Shown here: positions 34,414 through 44,423 of the stretch, piece after piece | Layout of the letters: each line of letters starts with the position of its first letter | Numbering within the stretch: the first letter of the stretch is position 1 | NCBI RefSeq assembly: GCF_024347215.1 | Contig: NZ_AP025282.1 | Location: 4,712,001 to 4,776,000 of the forward strand | From: Aliamphritea ceti | GTDB lineage: Bacteria > Pseudomonadota > Gammaproteobacteria > Pseudomonadales > Balneatricaceae | Length of the DNA: 64,000 bases | Direction of reading: 5' to 3' | Made by a program: the position numbers and the translations under genes | The notes under the pieces: model-generated | Told to the model about the DNA's origin: nothing | Seen by the model: only the letters and a program-made list of their open reading frames with translations | The model's database searches: none

Positions 34414-35337
34414 TCATTTTAGGACTATTTTCACACAAATCATTAAAATAACTGGCAAACTTAAGCAAGCCAATAAAGTTTGCACAGAAATAATCGCCGC
34501 CATGGTTTCACTGTCGCCGCCTAACTGGCGCGATAAGATATAAGCAGAGGGAGCAGTCGGTAAGGCACTGAAAATTATGAGAGTTATTGCCACTCTATAA
34601 TCTTCGACAAACAACCACGCCAACCCTAACATCGACAGGGGCATCAATAATAACTTCAACATACAGCTCAGTAATAAAGCTGAAGATGGCTTTTTGAGTG
34701 TATCCAGTCTTAAACCGGCTCCGACACACAGCACACCTAAGGGCAGAGCCATTGCTGCCAACAAACTAGCTACTGACGCCACTACAGTGGGCAATCCAAA
34801 GCCGCTAAGGTTCAATAAGAACCCCACAAAACAGGCAATAATTAACGGATTACGCGAAATACTTTTGCCAACACCCACCCATGAGATGTTTTTATCTCCG
34901 GCAGAAAAGACAGCTACAGATAACAGGTTCACCACCGGAATCATAACTGTCAGTAATACCGCCAGAATAGCGACCCCTTCATCACCTAATATGCCGGCGA
35001 TAACCGCAAAGCTAACATATGTATTGAACCGGACTGTGCCCTGGAAGACTGAGGTAAAAACCGGCCAGCTAAAACGCATACACCACTGCAAGCCAGCCAG
35101 TAAGGCTGAAAACACTAACGTTAACCCAACCATCCAGCCGGCCACATTCACAAAATCAATGCCGGAAAAGTCCGCCAGCGACAATTTATAGACTAAAAGC
35201 ACGGGGAAAAGGACAAAATAGGTCGCTTTTTCTGCTGCGGACCAGAACTCCTTGTGTAAGAATTGGCTATGCTTCGCTGTGTAACCCAGTAATAACAATA
35301 TAAATACGGGCCAGAGAGCAATAAGAATGTCTTTCAT
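34414..35337 (-). CDS. AEC family transporter (auxin efflux carrier-like permease)
   Basis: An inner-membrane carrier of 307 residues with about ten membrane segments, alternating hydrophobic stretches throughout (FILLLLGYTAKHSQF at the start, CLSLPVILMICVKIVLK at the end). The two-halves layout with SRNPLIIACFVGFLLN and FSALPTAPSAYILSRQLGGD is typical of the family; these include malonate, malate and small-organic-acid carriers. The substrate is not readable. It is divergent from the GcvR-like gene. Confidence 0.9.
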   Translation of the reverse strand: MKDILIALWPVFILLLLGYTAKHSQFLHKEFWSAAEKATYFVLFPVLLVYKLSLADFSGIDFVNVAGWMVGLTLVFSALLAGLQWCMRFSWPVFTSVFQGTVRFNTYVSFAVIAGILGDEGVAILAVLLTVMIPVVNLLSVAVFSAGDKNISWVGVGKSISRNPLIIACFVGFLLNLSGFGLPTVVASVASLLAAMALPLGVLCVGAGLRLDTLKKPSSALLLSCMLKLLLMPLSMLGLAWLFVEDYRVAITLIIFSALPTAPSAYILSRQLGGDSETMAAIISVQTLLACLSLPVILMICVKIVLK

Positions 35338-35495
35338 AATGGGATAACTATCCTTACTAAAGGCGTTCTGATGTTGAAGTGCATAACAACATTAAGTATC
35401 AATCTTTCTGTCTTAAGGTTGCTACGGGCACGGCACACCCGTATCACCAGACATTGGTTAACCGCCAAGTAGTAATAACACAGGAGCAAAGGACT

Positions 35496-36008
35496 ATGAC
35501 TTCATTAGTCTTAACCGTTATCGCACAGGACAAACCGGGCTTAGTTGAACTGTTGTCCGAAACCATCGCCAACCACAAGGGTAACTGGCAGGAAAGTAGT
35601 ATGTCCCGCCTGGCTGGTCAGTTTGCCGGCATCCTTATCATTGAAGTCCCACAGGGTAACAGTGAAGCACTAACAGCAGCACTGAATGACCTTCAGTCTC
35701 AAGGCTTAAACGTCAATGTTCAGGCCAGCAAAGATGCTGCACCTGAAGAGACCTATCAGCATGTCACTATTGAGCTTATCGGCCATGATAAGCCTGGTAT
35801 CGTACGTGAAATTTCTCATGCGCTTAACTCATTGAAAATCAATGTGGAAAGTCTGAGTACCGAACTGGTCAGTGGTTCTATGTCTGCTGAAGAACTGTTT
35901 AAAGCAGAAGCATCTCTCCGGGTTCCGACTTCAGTCGAACTGGACGATCTGCAAAATGCACTTGAAGATATTGCCAACGATCTGATGGTTGATCTCAACC
36001 TGAACTGA
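35496..36008 (+). CDS. GcvR-like protein with tandem ACT domains
   Basis: A cytoplasmic regulatory protein of 170 residues with two ACT domains (about 1-80 and 88-165). Both begin with a ligand-binding turn: LTVIAQDKPGLVELLS and IELIGHDKPGIVREIS. E. coli GcvR, built the same way, represses glycine cleavage through GcvA; no gcvA is seen nearby, so that pathway link is inference. The ATG at 35496 has AGGAG and AAGGA upstream and starts at the first strand of the domain, so the longer frame from 35379 is discounted. Confidence 0.87.
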   Translation: MTSLVLTVIAQDKPGLVELLSETIANHKGNWQESSMSRLAGQFAGILIIEVPQGNSEALTAALNDLQSQGLNVNVQASKDAAPEETYQHVTIELIGHDKPGIVREISHALNSLKINVESLSTELVSGSMSAEELFKAEASLRVPTSVELDDLQNALEDIANDLMVDLNLN

Positions 36009-36038
36009 TTTGCTTATTTTACAAGCGCCGTAAGCACA

Positions 36039-36064
36039 ACAGCCCGCATCATGCGGGCTGTTTT
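36039..36064. terminator. Bidirectional terminator between the GcvR-like and chemoreceptor genes
   Basis: ACAGCCCGCA and TGCGGGCTGT form a ten-base-pair stem around TCA, followed by four T. It serves the plus-strand gene and lies just past the stop of the minus-strand chemoreceptor. Confidence 0.85.
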
Positions 36065-36087
36065 CGTTCTGTTAAGTCATTATCTTC

Positions 36088-38067
36088 TCAGATACTGAAG
36101 CGCTGAATTAATCCCTGCTGCTGTTTAGCAAAGTCCAGCAATTCTGTACTGCTACCGGAAGCCAGTTCAGCCCCCTGTGCAGTTTCACCAGCTGCTTCAC
36201 TGATAGATACCAGCGTCTGACTCACCTGTGCAACAGCACTGGACTGCTGCGCAGAAGCTTCTTCGATATGCGCATTCAGTTCGCGAATATGCGCCACAGC
36301 ATCATTCATAGACTTAAGAACATCCTGGGAACGGTTGGCATTCGCGACACAATCCTGAGTCTTGTCATAACTGTCGTTCATGACTTCCCCTACCCGCTGA
36401 ATACTGTTCTGCATATTTTCTACCATGGTCTGTATATCCATCACAGAATGGCGTGTCTGTGCTGCCAGCCCCCGTACTTCATCAGCAACGACGGCAAAGC
36501 CTCTGCCCTGCTCCCCTGCCCGCGCAGCCTCTATCGCAGCATTAAGTGCCAACAGGTTAGTCTTATTGGCAATACCCTGAATAGAATCAAGAATAGATGC
36601 TATCTGTTCACCAAAGGCAGACATTTCATTACTCACTGTCATCGCCTGATCAATACCTTCAGCCTGAGTCTCGATGCTGTGTAAGGTATTACTCATCTGC
36701 TGATTAACATCGACACTGAGTTTTTCAAACTCTTTCACCGCTGTCAGCGTAGTCTGACTATGGTTAGCCACTTCCTCAACACTATGTTCCATTTGCACAG
36801 CTGCTGAAGAGGTCTGCTCCAGCTGTTCGCTCTGTTCTGACATAGCGTGGGTCGTCTGCTGACTGATGGCAGCGTTCTGCTGCGCAACATCCGAGAGTTT
36901 TTGCGAACCTTCTGAAATCTGCTGCAGAATCTCTCTCAGACTAGCAACAACCGCATTCAGATCAATACTCAGTTCACCAAATTCATCTTTACGCTGATCA
37001 TCGAACGTTACCTGTAAGTCACCGTCTCTTACCCGGTTAAGGCGTGCTTTAATCACTGACAGTGGCACATTAATTGTTTTCATAATCCACCAGCCAATCA
37101 CTGCAGCAAAAATTGCTGCACCAATCGACAGAGCAGTAATCAGTGTATTGCTAAGGGCAACCGATTCGGCTTCTTTATCCCGGGCATTCATTGCTGACTG
37201 ATAGGTCGTATCTATATAAGCATTCACCGCAGTCTGGGTATCTGCCAGAATCGCGCGCAGTGCCAGCATATGTTCAGCCAGCACCTGGTCGGCAGCCAGC
37301 TTCTGACGATATAAAGCAACCAAACCTTCGTCACCATATAACTGCGCTTCTACCTGCCCAAGCGTTACTTTTACACCACGGGCAAGCTTATCCGCTTTAA
37401 ACAGATCATCATAAGCTTTACGCAGTGCGCCATTACTGGCAGCTAAAGCCTCATCCAGCTTATTAATATCCTGAGAACGCTTAAACGCAACCAACTGAAA
37501 ACGATGCACACCTAATGTTTTGGTGATTTTCTGCACCAGTTTCCCGGCAGGCTTACCTTTACGCGCAATAGCAAAACGCTGCACCCAGGCGTTCAAAGCA
37601 TCGCCCTGGCTCTGAAAGGTAATATCCGCTTCTATCGCTTTACGGCGGGCAATCAAACTCTCAGCATGACCATCCATAACCGTCAGCGCTTCGCTGTTAA
37701 AACGCTCGCTCAGCGCTTTTACATCGTTCAGTGCTGCTATTAGCTCAGGTCGATCCGCCACCTGGCTTAACAGACTTTCCTGTTCAGCATTAAACTTTTC
37801 AATACTTTGCGTAAACACTTCCCGCTCACGCTCAAGACCTTCACCGTCAGCCTGCCCCAGAGCAGTGAATAAAGCTTCATTGGCTTCCTGAAGGTAAATC
37901 ATTTGCCGGTAACTGCCCGACAGATTAGGAATTACATTGTCGGTAACATTGAAAAATTCTTGCGAGATCGAGCGACTGGCCAGAAAGCCGCCACTACCTA
38001 CTACTATAATAAAAACCACCATCAGCACGTAGCTGGCAGCAATTTTATGGGTGATCCTGACGTTCAT
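36088..38067 (-). CDS. Methyl-accepting chemotaxis protein
   Basis: A transmembrane chemoreceptor of 659 residues. The first membrane segment is about 11-31 (SYVLMVVFIIVVGSGGF), followed by a helical periplasmic sensor of about 280 residues and the second segment at about 312-335 (ITALSIGAAIFAAVIGWWIM). A HAMP linker comes next, and then the signalling domain with the kinase-contact hairpin NKTNLLALNAAIEAARAGEQ. The sensor is all-helical and rich in Gln and Ala; the ligand is unknown. No che genes are nearby. The 3' end lacks an obvious CheR-docking pentapeptide. Confidence 0.94.
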   Translation of the reverse strand: MNVRITHKIAASYVLMVVFIIVVGSGGFLASRSISQEFFNVTDNVIPNLSGSYRQMIYLQEANEALFTALGQADGEGLEREREVFTQSIEKFNAEQESLLSQVADRPELIAALNDVKALSERFNSEALTVMDGHAESLIARRKAIEADITFQSQGDALNAWVQRFAIARKGKPAGKLVQKITKTLGVHRFQLVAFKRSQDINKLDEALAASNGALRKAYDDLFKADKLARGVKVTLGQVEAQLYGDEGLVALYRQKLAADQVLAEHMLALRAILADTQTAVNAYIDTTYQSAMNARDKEAESVALSNTLITALSIGAAIFAAVIGWWIMKTINVPLSVIKARLNRVRDGDLQVTFDDQRKDEFGELSIDLNAVVASLREILQQISEGSQKLSDVAQQNAAISQQTTHAMSEQSEQLEQTSSAAVQMEHSVEEVANHSQTTLTAVKEFEKLSVDVNQQMSNTLHSIETQAEGIDQAMTVSNEMSAFGEQIASILDSIQGIANKTNLLALNAAIEAARAGEQGRGFAVVADEVRGLAAQTRHSVMDIQTMVENMQNSIQRVGEVMNDSYDKTQDCVANANRSQDVLKSMNDAVAHIRELNAHIEEASAQQSSAVAQVSQTLVSISEAAGETAQGAELASGSSTELLDFAKQQQGLIQRFSI

Positions 38068-38394
38068 CCCAAAAACCTCCGAAGAAACACTAACTGTTAT
38101 ATACAGCTAACTGCATGTTGGCTTCTGCTGATACGAAGCTCTTTTTATTCGTATAATTTTTATCTTACAAAATATGAAAAAATCGTCTGAAAACGACCTT
38201 TATGACAGGTTATGCCAGTTAAGCGGCTAACAACAGAGCAAAGCTCTTGTCATTTACTCAAGATGGGCAGCCGCAGACTAAACAAAAGTCTATACCCATA
38301 AAATCCCCCCATCGCTCACAGATACCCCTAATTACCAGACATAAAAAAACCGGTACTGATTTCTCAGTACCGGTTTTCAAACAAAATCTATAAC
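38068..38394. other. Intergenic region between argH and the chemoreceptor gene
   Basis: About 327 bases. It holds the argH terminator and, near 38068, the chemoreceptor promoter region, which is AT-rich (38150-38175). I checked for a flagellar sigma-28 site and found only a poor match with wrong spacing. Confidence 0.4.
38346..38377 (-). terminator. Terminator of argH
   Basis: AAAACCGGTACTGA and its exact complement pair over 14 bases around TTTC, with a T-run on the minus strand. Confidence 0.93.
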
Positions 38395-39789
38395 TTAGCG
38401 CTGTTTCAGCATCTGCTCAGCACGATCGCATGCTAAACGAACCTGATTAGGCGCAGTACCACCAATGTGATCCCGCGCGCTGACTGAACCATCCAGTGTC
38501 AACACATCAAATACGTCGTTACTGATATCGTCTGAGAACTGCTGCAGTTCTTCCAGTGTCATTTCACCCAGATCTTTGCCGGTCTCAATACCGTAAGCAA
38601 CAGCTTTACCAACGATCTCGTGTGCATCACGGAAAGGAATACCTTTACGAACCACATAGTCAGCCAGGTCAGTCGCTGTAGAGAAACCACGCAGAGCAGC
38701 TTCACGCATGTTGTCATGCTTAGCTTCAATAGCCGGCACCATATCAGCAAAGGCCCGCAGGCTGCCTTTTACGGTATCAATTGCATCAAACAGTGGCTCT
38801 TTGTCTTCCTGGTTATCTTTGTTGTATGCCAGCGGTTGAGACTTCATTAACGTCAGCAACGACATCAGATGGCCGTAAACACGACCACTCTTACCACGAA
38901 CCAGTTCAGGCACGTCCGGATTTTTCTTCTGCGGCATAATGGAAGAACCGGTGCAGAAACGATCTGGCAGGTTGATGAAATCAAACTGCGCAGATGCCCA
39001 AAGTACCAACTCTTCAGAGAAGCGTGACAGGTGCATCATCATTACGCTGGAAGCGGCACAGAATTCAATCGCGAAATCCCGGTCAGATACTGAATCCAGT
39101 GAATTCTCTGTCGGCGCTGTAAAGCCAAGCAATTCAGTCGTCATCTGACGGTCAATCGGATAAGTAGTACCAGCCAGTGCCGCAGCACCCAGTGGCAATA
39201 TGTTGACCCGCTTACGGCAATCAGCGAAGCGTTCGTAATCCCGGCTCAGCATTTCAAACCATGCCATCAGGTGATGACCAAATGTCACCGGCTGAGCAGT
39301 CTGCAAGTGTGTGAAACCTGGCATCACTGTAGCGGCTTCCTGACGGGCAAGACCGATAATGCCTTGCTGCAGACGATTGATTTCAGCCAGTACCAAATCA
39401 ATTTCATCACGTACATACAGGCGAATATCTGTCGCTACCTGGTCATTACGTGAACGGCCAGTGTGCAGTTTTTTGCCGGTAACACCGATTTTCTTAGTCA
39501 ATGCCGCTTCGATATTCATATGAACATCTTCCAGCTCTATCGACCATTCGAAATTACCCGCTTCGATGTCTTGCTGAATTTCAGCCAGACCATTAAGAAT
39601 ATCGTCGCATTCAGCTTCGGTAAGTACACCAACCTTAGTTAGCATCTTCGCATGCGCCACGGAGCCTTCGATGTCCTGACGATACATACGCTGATCGAAT
39701 TCAACCGACGCAGTAAAACGGGCTACAAATGCATCCGTCGGTTCATTGAATCGGCCGCCCCATTGCTGGTTGGTTTTTTCTTCGCTCAT
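38395..39789 (-). CDS. argH: Argininosuccinate lyase
   Basis: It releases arginine and fumarate from argininosuccinate, the last step of arginine synthesis. It has 464 residues. The signature GSSIMPQKKNPD with the flexible catalytic loop is intact, and the N-terminus MSEEKTNQQWGGRF is typical. The ATG at 39789 has GAGGT upstream; an in-frame GTG at 39810 would add seven residues. It faces away from hemC; the 300-base space between starts must carry both promoters. The argH-hemC pairing is also seen in Pseudomonas. Confidence 0.96.
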   Translation of the reverse strand: MSEEKTNQQWGGRFNEPTDAFVARFTASVEFDQRMYRQDIEGSVAHAKMLTKVGVLTEAECDDILNGLAEIQQDIEAGNFEWSIELEDVHMNIEAALTKKIGVTGKKLHTGRSRNDQVATDIRLYVRDEIDLVLAEINRLQQGIIGLARQEAATVMPGFTHLQTAQPVTFGHHLMAWFEMLSRDYERFADCRKRVNILPLGAAALAGTTYPIDRQMTTELLGFTAPTENSLDSVSDRDFAIEFCAASSVMMMHLSRFSEELVLWASAQFDFINLPDRFCTGSSIMPQKKNPDVPELVRGKSGRVYGHLMSLLTLMKSQPLAYNKDNQEDKEPLFDAIDTVKGSLRAFADMVPAIEAKHDNMREAALRGFSTATDLADYVVRKGIPFRDAHEIVGKAVAYGIETGKDLGEMTLEELQQFSDDISNDVFDVLTLDGSVSARDHIGGTAPNQVRLACDRAEQMLKQR

Positions 39790-40021
39790 ACTTACCTCTA
39801 TACTCAACACCAGGCCACCTGATGTTCATCCGGAATTAAGGGCCTGCATTATACATTACTCACCCATAGCCGACACATCCGCCAGCATATTTTCTTAGTC
39901 TTCACCGGCAGATTGGACTCACATTTATCCACAATGCCCTGTTCGTCGGTAAGAACGGAATAAAGCCTGATGAAGATCATAACCTGCCGCGCATTTGAGG
40001 CTGCTTTAGCCCTCCGGATTC

Positions 40022-40030
40022 TGGTAAAAT
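40022..40030 (+). promoter_or_regulatory. Extended -10 promoter element of hemC
   Basis: TGGTAAAAT fits TG-n-TAAAAT. No good -35 is present. Transcription would start near 40037, about 50 bases before hemC. Confidence 0.45.
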
Positions 40031-40088
40031 CATTTCTTTTATTCAGTACGGGCCTTAGCCCTTTACGACAGCCCTCCAGGATATGTTC

Positions 40089-41030
40089 ATGACAACTCCC
40101 GTTATCCGTATAGCTACCCGCCAAAGCCCGCTTGCTCTATGGCAGGCCGAATATGTAAAAGCTGAACTGGAACGCCACCATCCGGGCATTCAGGTTGAAT
40201 TGCTGGGCTTCACGACTAAGGGCGATGTACTACTGGACTCGCCGTTGTCTAAAATTGGCGGTAAAGGCCTGTTTGTTAAAGAACTGGAAGTTGCCATGCT
40301 GGCGAACGAAGCCGACATCGCAGTGCACTCGATGAAAGATGTGCCAATGGAATTCCCTGAAGGACTGGAGCTTGCCGTTATTTGTCCACGGGAAAAGCCA
40401 ACTGATGCTTTTGTTTCCAACAACTACAAGAATATCGACGATTTGCCGCAAGGTGCTGTTGTTGGCACTTCATCACTGCGCCGTGAAGCACAGATTCGTG
40501 AACGTCGCCCGGATCTGGTTATTAAAACCCTGCGCGGCAACGTTAACACCCGACTGCGCAAGCTGGATGAAGGTCAGTATGATGCAATCATCCTGGCAAC
40601 AGCTGGTTTATTACGCCTGGAAATGGCAGACCGCATCGCTTGTGAAATCACTCCTGAAGAAAGCTTACCTGCCGGCGGCCAGGGTGCTGTAGGTATAGAA
40701 TGCCGTAGCGAAGACGCTGCGACAAAGGCACTGCTCGCACCTTTGCATGATACACATACCGCCAGCCGGGTAACTGCAGAACGCGCAATGAACCGCCGAC
40801 TGGAAGGCGGCTGTCAGGTTCCTATCGCCTGCTATGCAACACTGGATGATGAAACAGACCAGCTTTACCTGCGCGGTTTGGTTGCCAGCACCGACGGTAC
40901 AGAAGTTCTGCGCGATGAGATCACCACTAACGCTGCGGGTGCAGAACAGGCGGGTATTGAGCTTGCCGAGCGCCTGCTGGCAGCCGGTGCAGACAAAATT
41001 TTGGCAGAAGTTTACCGGGAAAATGGCTAA
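40089..41030 (+). CDS. hemC: Porphobilinogen deaminase (hydroxymethylbilane synthase)
   Basis: It polymerises four porphobilinogen units to hydroxymethylbilane. It has 313 residues. IRIATRQSPLALWQAEYV opens the protein, HSMKDVP and TSSLRREAQIR are active-site segments, and the dipyrromethane cofactor Cys is in EGGCQVPIACYA near 240. AGGA lies eight bases before the ATG at 40089; ATG 40083 is too close to it. hemD starts inside the last eight bases, so the two are coupled. Confidence 0.96.
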   Translation: MTTPVIRIATRQSPLALWQAEYVKAELERHHPGIQVELLGFTTKGDVLLDSPLSKIGGKGLFVKELEVAMLANEADIAVHSMKDVPMEFPEGLELAVICPREKPTDAFVSNNYKNIDDLPQGAVVGTSSLRREAQIRERRPDLVIKTLRGNVNTRLRKLDEGQYDAIILATAGLLRLEMADRIACEITPEESLPAGGQGAVGIECRSEDAATKALLAPLHDTHTASRVTAERAMNRRLEGGCQVPIACYATLDDETDQLYLRGLVASTDGTEVLRDEITTNAAGAEQAGIELAERLLAAGADKILAEVYRENG

Positions 41031-41829
41031 CTCCGTTTTACAGGGCCTGCGTGTTCTGGTCACACGGCCAGAGCATCAGACCCATAGCATCTGCAGCACT
41101 CTGGAAACACAGGGCGCAATCCCTGTTCGTCTGCCATTACTGCAAATAACACCAGTCTCCGAAGCAGGTGCAGGCTTTGCGCTACTCAAGCAAAAAGTTC
41201 TCGATCTAGATCTGTATCAACAGATTATTGTTGTCAGCCCCAATGCTGCCCGCCTTGCCGGTGAACTGATTGACACATACTGGCCTCAGCTACCTGTTGG
41301 GATAATCTGGCACGCTATTGGACAAAAAACTGCAGAAACTCTTGCTGAATATGGAATAACAGCCAGCATCAGCCTGAAAGGCACTGATTCTGAAGCATTA
41401 CTGAGTCATCCTTCCCTGCAAAACATCACAGAACAACGCATACTTATTATGCGCGGTGAAGGCGGCAGAACATTACTTGCCGAGACTTTACAAAGCAGAG
41501 GTGCACGGACCGAATACGCCGAACTCTACCGGCGCAGCCGTCCGGACTATACCTCGCACCAGATCAACAGTACTATTTACAGTTCTCTGGACGCTATTCT
41601 TATTACCAGTGGCGAAGCCCTGGAGAATTTATTCAGCCTGCTGGGCAGCCATCAGGAACATAACTCGCAACAACGCGGTCAGATACTTTCGACCTGCCTG
41701 TTAGTTCCCAGCGCCAGAGTAGCCAAATTAGCTACAGCCCACGGCTGTAGAAAAGTTTATATTGCTCAGGGAGCCGACAGCCAGGCTATGGTTCAGGCAC
41801 TAATCGCGACGATCGACGTGGAAGAATAA
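41023..41829 (+). CDS. hemD: Uroporphyrinogen-III synthase
   Basis: It closes and inverts hydroxymethylbilane to uroporphyrinogen III. It has 268 residues in two domains. The typical opening is LRVLVTRPEHQTHSICS; LYRRSRPDY and LITSGEALENLF are conserved in the second half. The start at 41023 overlaps the hemC end by eight bases; the frame is open further upstream but only as hemC shadow. The family is weakly conserved, so position supports the call. Confidence 0.93.
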   Translation: MANSVLQGLRVLVTRPEHQTHSICSTLETQGAIPVRLPLLQITPVSEAGAGFALLKQKVLDLDLYQQIIVVSPNAARLAGELIDTYWPQLPVGIIWHAIGQKTAETLAEYGITASISLKGTDSEALLSHPSLQNITEQRILIMRGEGGRTLLAETLQSRGARTEYAELYRRSRPDYTSHQINSTIYSSLDAILITSGEALENLFSLLGSHQEHNSQQRGQILSTCLLVPSARVAKLATAHGCRKVYIAQGADSQAMVQALIATIDVEE

Positions 41830-41831
41830 CA

Positions 41832-43085
41832 ATGAGAAAGAACGGGAAAAATAACCGCAACACCAGGACCGATGCCAACGTCATCGAAGGCGAGATCATT
41901 GAGAAGGATACCCCCGTGGAAAAGCCAGCAGAAAACTCTGCATCCGCTAAAGACAGCGATACTAAAGAGAACAAGCCAGACGTGAAAAAATCAGCACAGA
42001 ATTCGGCAAACACGGACTCCCCAAGCAAAAAGCCTACCAAGCAAAGCGCTGGCTGGGCAGGCAAAATTGCACTGCTACTGGCACTGCTTGCCATTATCGG
42101 AGTCGGCTACCTTTACTGGTTACAACTTGAATCAAAAAACAACGTCGCGGCAACACAGGCTCAGGCTAGCTCTGAACTGGACGATAAGCTGCAGACAAGT
42201 AAACAACAGCAAAACAGCCAGCTCAGCAATTTGAATAACCAGCTACAGGCGCTGGAAAGCAAAGCTAACGCTGATGCAGCTAATATCGAAGAACTGCAAA
42301 CCCGTTTAACCCGCAGTATTCAGCAAATTACAGCGACCCAGCAAAACACCCGTAAAGACTGGATCCTAGCTGAAGCAGAATACCTGCTGCGTCTGGCTAA
42401 CCAGCGAGTACTGATGGAGCAAACACCTCAGGGCGCGCTGAAACTACTACGTTCTGCCGATAAGATTCTAAAAGAAACCGACGACGTTACTATTTACGCG
42501 GTACGTAAAGCTCTGGCAGCTGACGTTGCTGCACTTGAAGCAGTGCCTGAGCTGGATACTGAAGGCTTGTTCCTGCGTCTTGGCGCACTTAATGCGCAAG
42601 TCAGCCAGCTCAAACTTATCCCCCTGACTGAACAGCACAAGTTGCCGGAAATTGTTGCCGATGTCAGCAATGAGACATTCACAGAAACCTGGACTGATAA
42701 TCTCAAAAAAGCCTGGGCAACCATTGCTGACAAATTTAATCAGCTGGTTGTCATTCAGGACCGTGATGCGCCGGTTGAACCTTTACTGTCGCCACAACAG
42801 AACTATTACCTGCAGCAGAATCTTCACCTGATGCTGGAGCAGGCACAGTTATCGCTGCTACAACGCAAAGCCAGCACCTATGAAAACAGCCTGACAAAAG
42901 CTGAAGGCTGGATAGCGACATACTTCGAATCCAATGACAGCACAACTAAAGCGCTGGTTCGCAGCTTAGGAGAACTTAAGCAGATCAATGTATCTCCTGT
43001 ATTGCCGGACATTTCAGGCTCGCTAAATGCCCTGAAAAAGTACCTTCAGGACATGCGTAAGCTAAAGGAACAGGAGGCAGCATAA
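41832..43085 (+). CDS. hemX: HemX-like membrane protein
   Basis: A bitopic inner-membrane protein of 417 residues. A Lys/Asp/Pro-rich cytoplasmic N-terminus (1-75) precedes one membrane segment (about 78-97, IALLLALLAIIGVGYLYWL). A long helical periplasmic part with coiled coil (SNLNNQLQALESKA) follows. It is often annotated as uroporphyrinogen-III methyltransferase from its neighbourhood, but no tetrapyrrole methylase domain is present. The true role in heme synthesis is unclear. It starts two bases after hemD and abuts hemY. Confidence 0.9.
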   Translation: MRKNGKNNRNTRTDANVIEGEIIEKDTPVEKPAENSASAKDSDTKENKPDVKKSAQNSANTDSPSKKPTKQSAGWAGKIALLLALLAIIGVGYLYWLQLESKNNVAATQAQASSELDDKLQTSKQQQNSQLSNLNNQLQALESKANADAANIEELQTRLTRSIQQITATQQNTRKDWILAEAEYLLRLANQRVLMEQTPQGALKLLRSADKILKETDDVTIYAVRKALAADVAALEAVPELDTEGLFLRLGALNAQVSQLKLIPLTEQHKLPEIVADVSNETFTETWTDNLKKAWATIADKFNQLVVIQDRDAPVEPLLSPQQNYYLQQNLHLMLEQAQLSLLQRKASTYENSLTKAEGWIATYFESNDSTTKALVRSLGELKQINVSPVLPDISGSLNALKKYLQDMRKLKEQEAA

Positions 43086-44402
43086 ATGAAAAAGTTATTA
43101 ATACTGCTGCTAATCCTTCTCTTTGCTGGCGCCTGGGTGGGCCAGCTGATGATTCAGGATTCAGGCTATACACTGATTGCCTATAACAATGTCACTATTG
43201 AAATGAGCCTCTGGGTATTTCTGATAGCCATGTTTGCGGTGTTCTTCCTGTTTCACTGGGCACTTAACCTGTTACGGGGATCATTACGCTCAGGCCAGCG
43301 GTTTCGCCTGTGGAGTCAGGGACGCAATCAGCGCATTGCCAATACTAAGAGCCTGAAAGGCTTAATCGCATTGTCTGAAGGTAAATGGTGGCAGGCTCAG
43401 CGTTTACTGACCCAGGCCGGCGATAAGTCGGAGTTACCTTTGATTAGCTATCTTGCTGCTGCCCGTGCTGCACATGAACAGGGCGAAGATGCCGATTGCG
43501 ACGAATTACTGAATAAAGCCCGGGACGCTGCGCCACAGGCTGAAATTGCCGTAGGAATAAGTCAGGCACAAATCCTGCTATCCCGTGGACAATATGAACC
43601 TTGTCTGGCGACCCTGCTTGATCTGAACAAGAAAGCCCCGAAAAACACTTATGTCATGAAGCTGTTGAGAGAAGTATATATTCAGCTGAATGACTGGTCG
43701 GCACTGAGCAAACTGATTCCGGAATTACGCAAGCATAATGCAGTAAAACCTGCCAAGTTATTAAAAACTGAGCAGCGTTGTTACAGCAATATTCTCGAAA
43801 AAAGTATCAGCCAGTTACCAGCCCATGCTGACAACGAAGAAAAAGCCAAAGCGCTGGGCACCGCCTGGCACAATATGCCAGGACAGCTTAGCAGTGATGA
43901 TGTTTTAGCTCGCCACTACACTAATCTGCTGGTAAGCATTGGTGCTGAAGAAAAAGCTGAAGCGGCTATCCGTGACTTACTAAAACGCAACTGGGACGAT
44001 TCACTGATTGCCCTTTACGGTCGTATTCAGGGCAGTGATGCCAAGAAGCAGCTTGAGTTTGCGAAAAGCTTTCTGAATGACTATCCAATGAATGCTGATC
44101 TGCTACTGACACTTGGCCGGCTCTCCCTGCGTAACCAACACTGGGGCAAAGCTGTTGATTACTTTGAGCAGAGTCTGGAAGAAGAATCCCGACCAGAGAC
44201 ACTGAGTGAACTGGCTCGCCTGCTACAGCATATGGGTGAAACTGAGCGCACACTGAAACTGATCGAGAATAACTTCAGCCTGATAGGTAATGGTTTACCA
44301 CAGCTACCTATGCCGGAAAAAGCAGTCGCTATAACTAAGCCTGAGCCAATCATTTCAGATGATCATATTCATGCGAAACCACGCTTCAAGCCAATCAGTT
44401 AA
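43086..44402 (+). CDS. hemY: HemY, TPR-containing inner-membrane protein
   Basis: A 438-residue protein with two membrane segments at the N-terminus (about 4-24 and 40-62) and a soluble TPR solenoid. GLIALSEGKWWQAQRLL is the diagnostic HemY_N sequence, and TPR-like helix pairs continue to about 400. In E. coli the protein is linked to heme synthesis and is a candidate organiser of the enzymes. It is the last gene of the hemCDXY operon. Confidence 0.92.
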   Translation: MKKLLILLLILLFAGAWVGQLMIQDSGYTLIAYNNVTIEMSLWVFLIAMFAVFFLFHWALNLLRGSLRSGQRFRLWSQGRNQRIANTKSLKGLIALSEGKWWQAQRLLTQAGDKSELPLISYLAAARAAHEQGEDADCDELLNKARDAAPQAEIAVGISQAQILLSRGQYEPCLATLLDLNKKAPKNTYVMKLLREVYIQLNDWSALSKLIPELRKHNAVKPAKLLKTEQRCYSNILEKSISQLPAHADNEEKAKALGTAWHNMPGQLSSDDVLARHYTNLLVSIGAEEKAEAAIRDLLKRNWDDSLIALYGRIQGSDAKKQLEFAKSFLNDYPMNADLLLTLGRLSLRNQHWGKAVDYFEQSLEEESRPETLSELARLLQHMGETERTLKLIENNFSLIGNGLPQLPMPEKAVAITKPEPIISDDHIHAKPRFKPIS

Positions 44403-44423
44403 AAACCAGGTTTAACACACACA

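Noticed and set aside
38140..38220. Flagellar sigma-28 promoter for the chemoreceptor
   Set aside because: TAAAG- and CGATT-like blocks occur but the spacing is about 7 rather than 11 bases.
41832..43085. Annotation of HemX as a uroporphyrinogen-III methyltransferase
   Set aside because: No SAM-dependent tetrapyrrole methylase motif is visible; the usual label comes from operon position.
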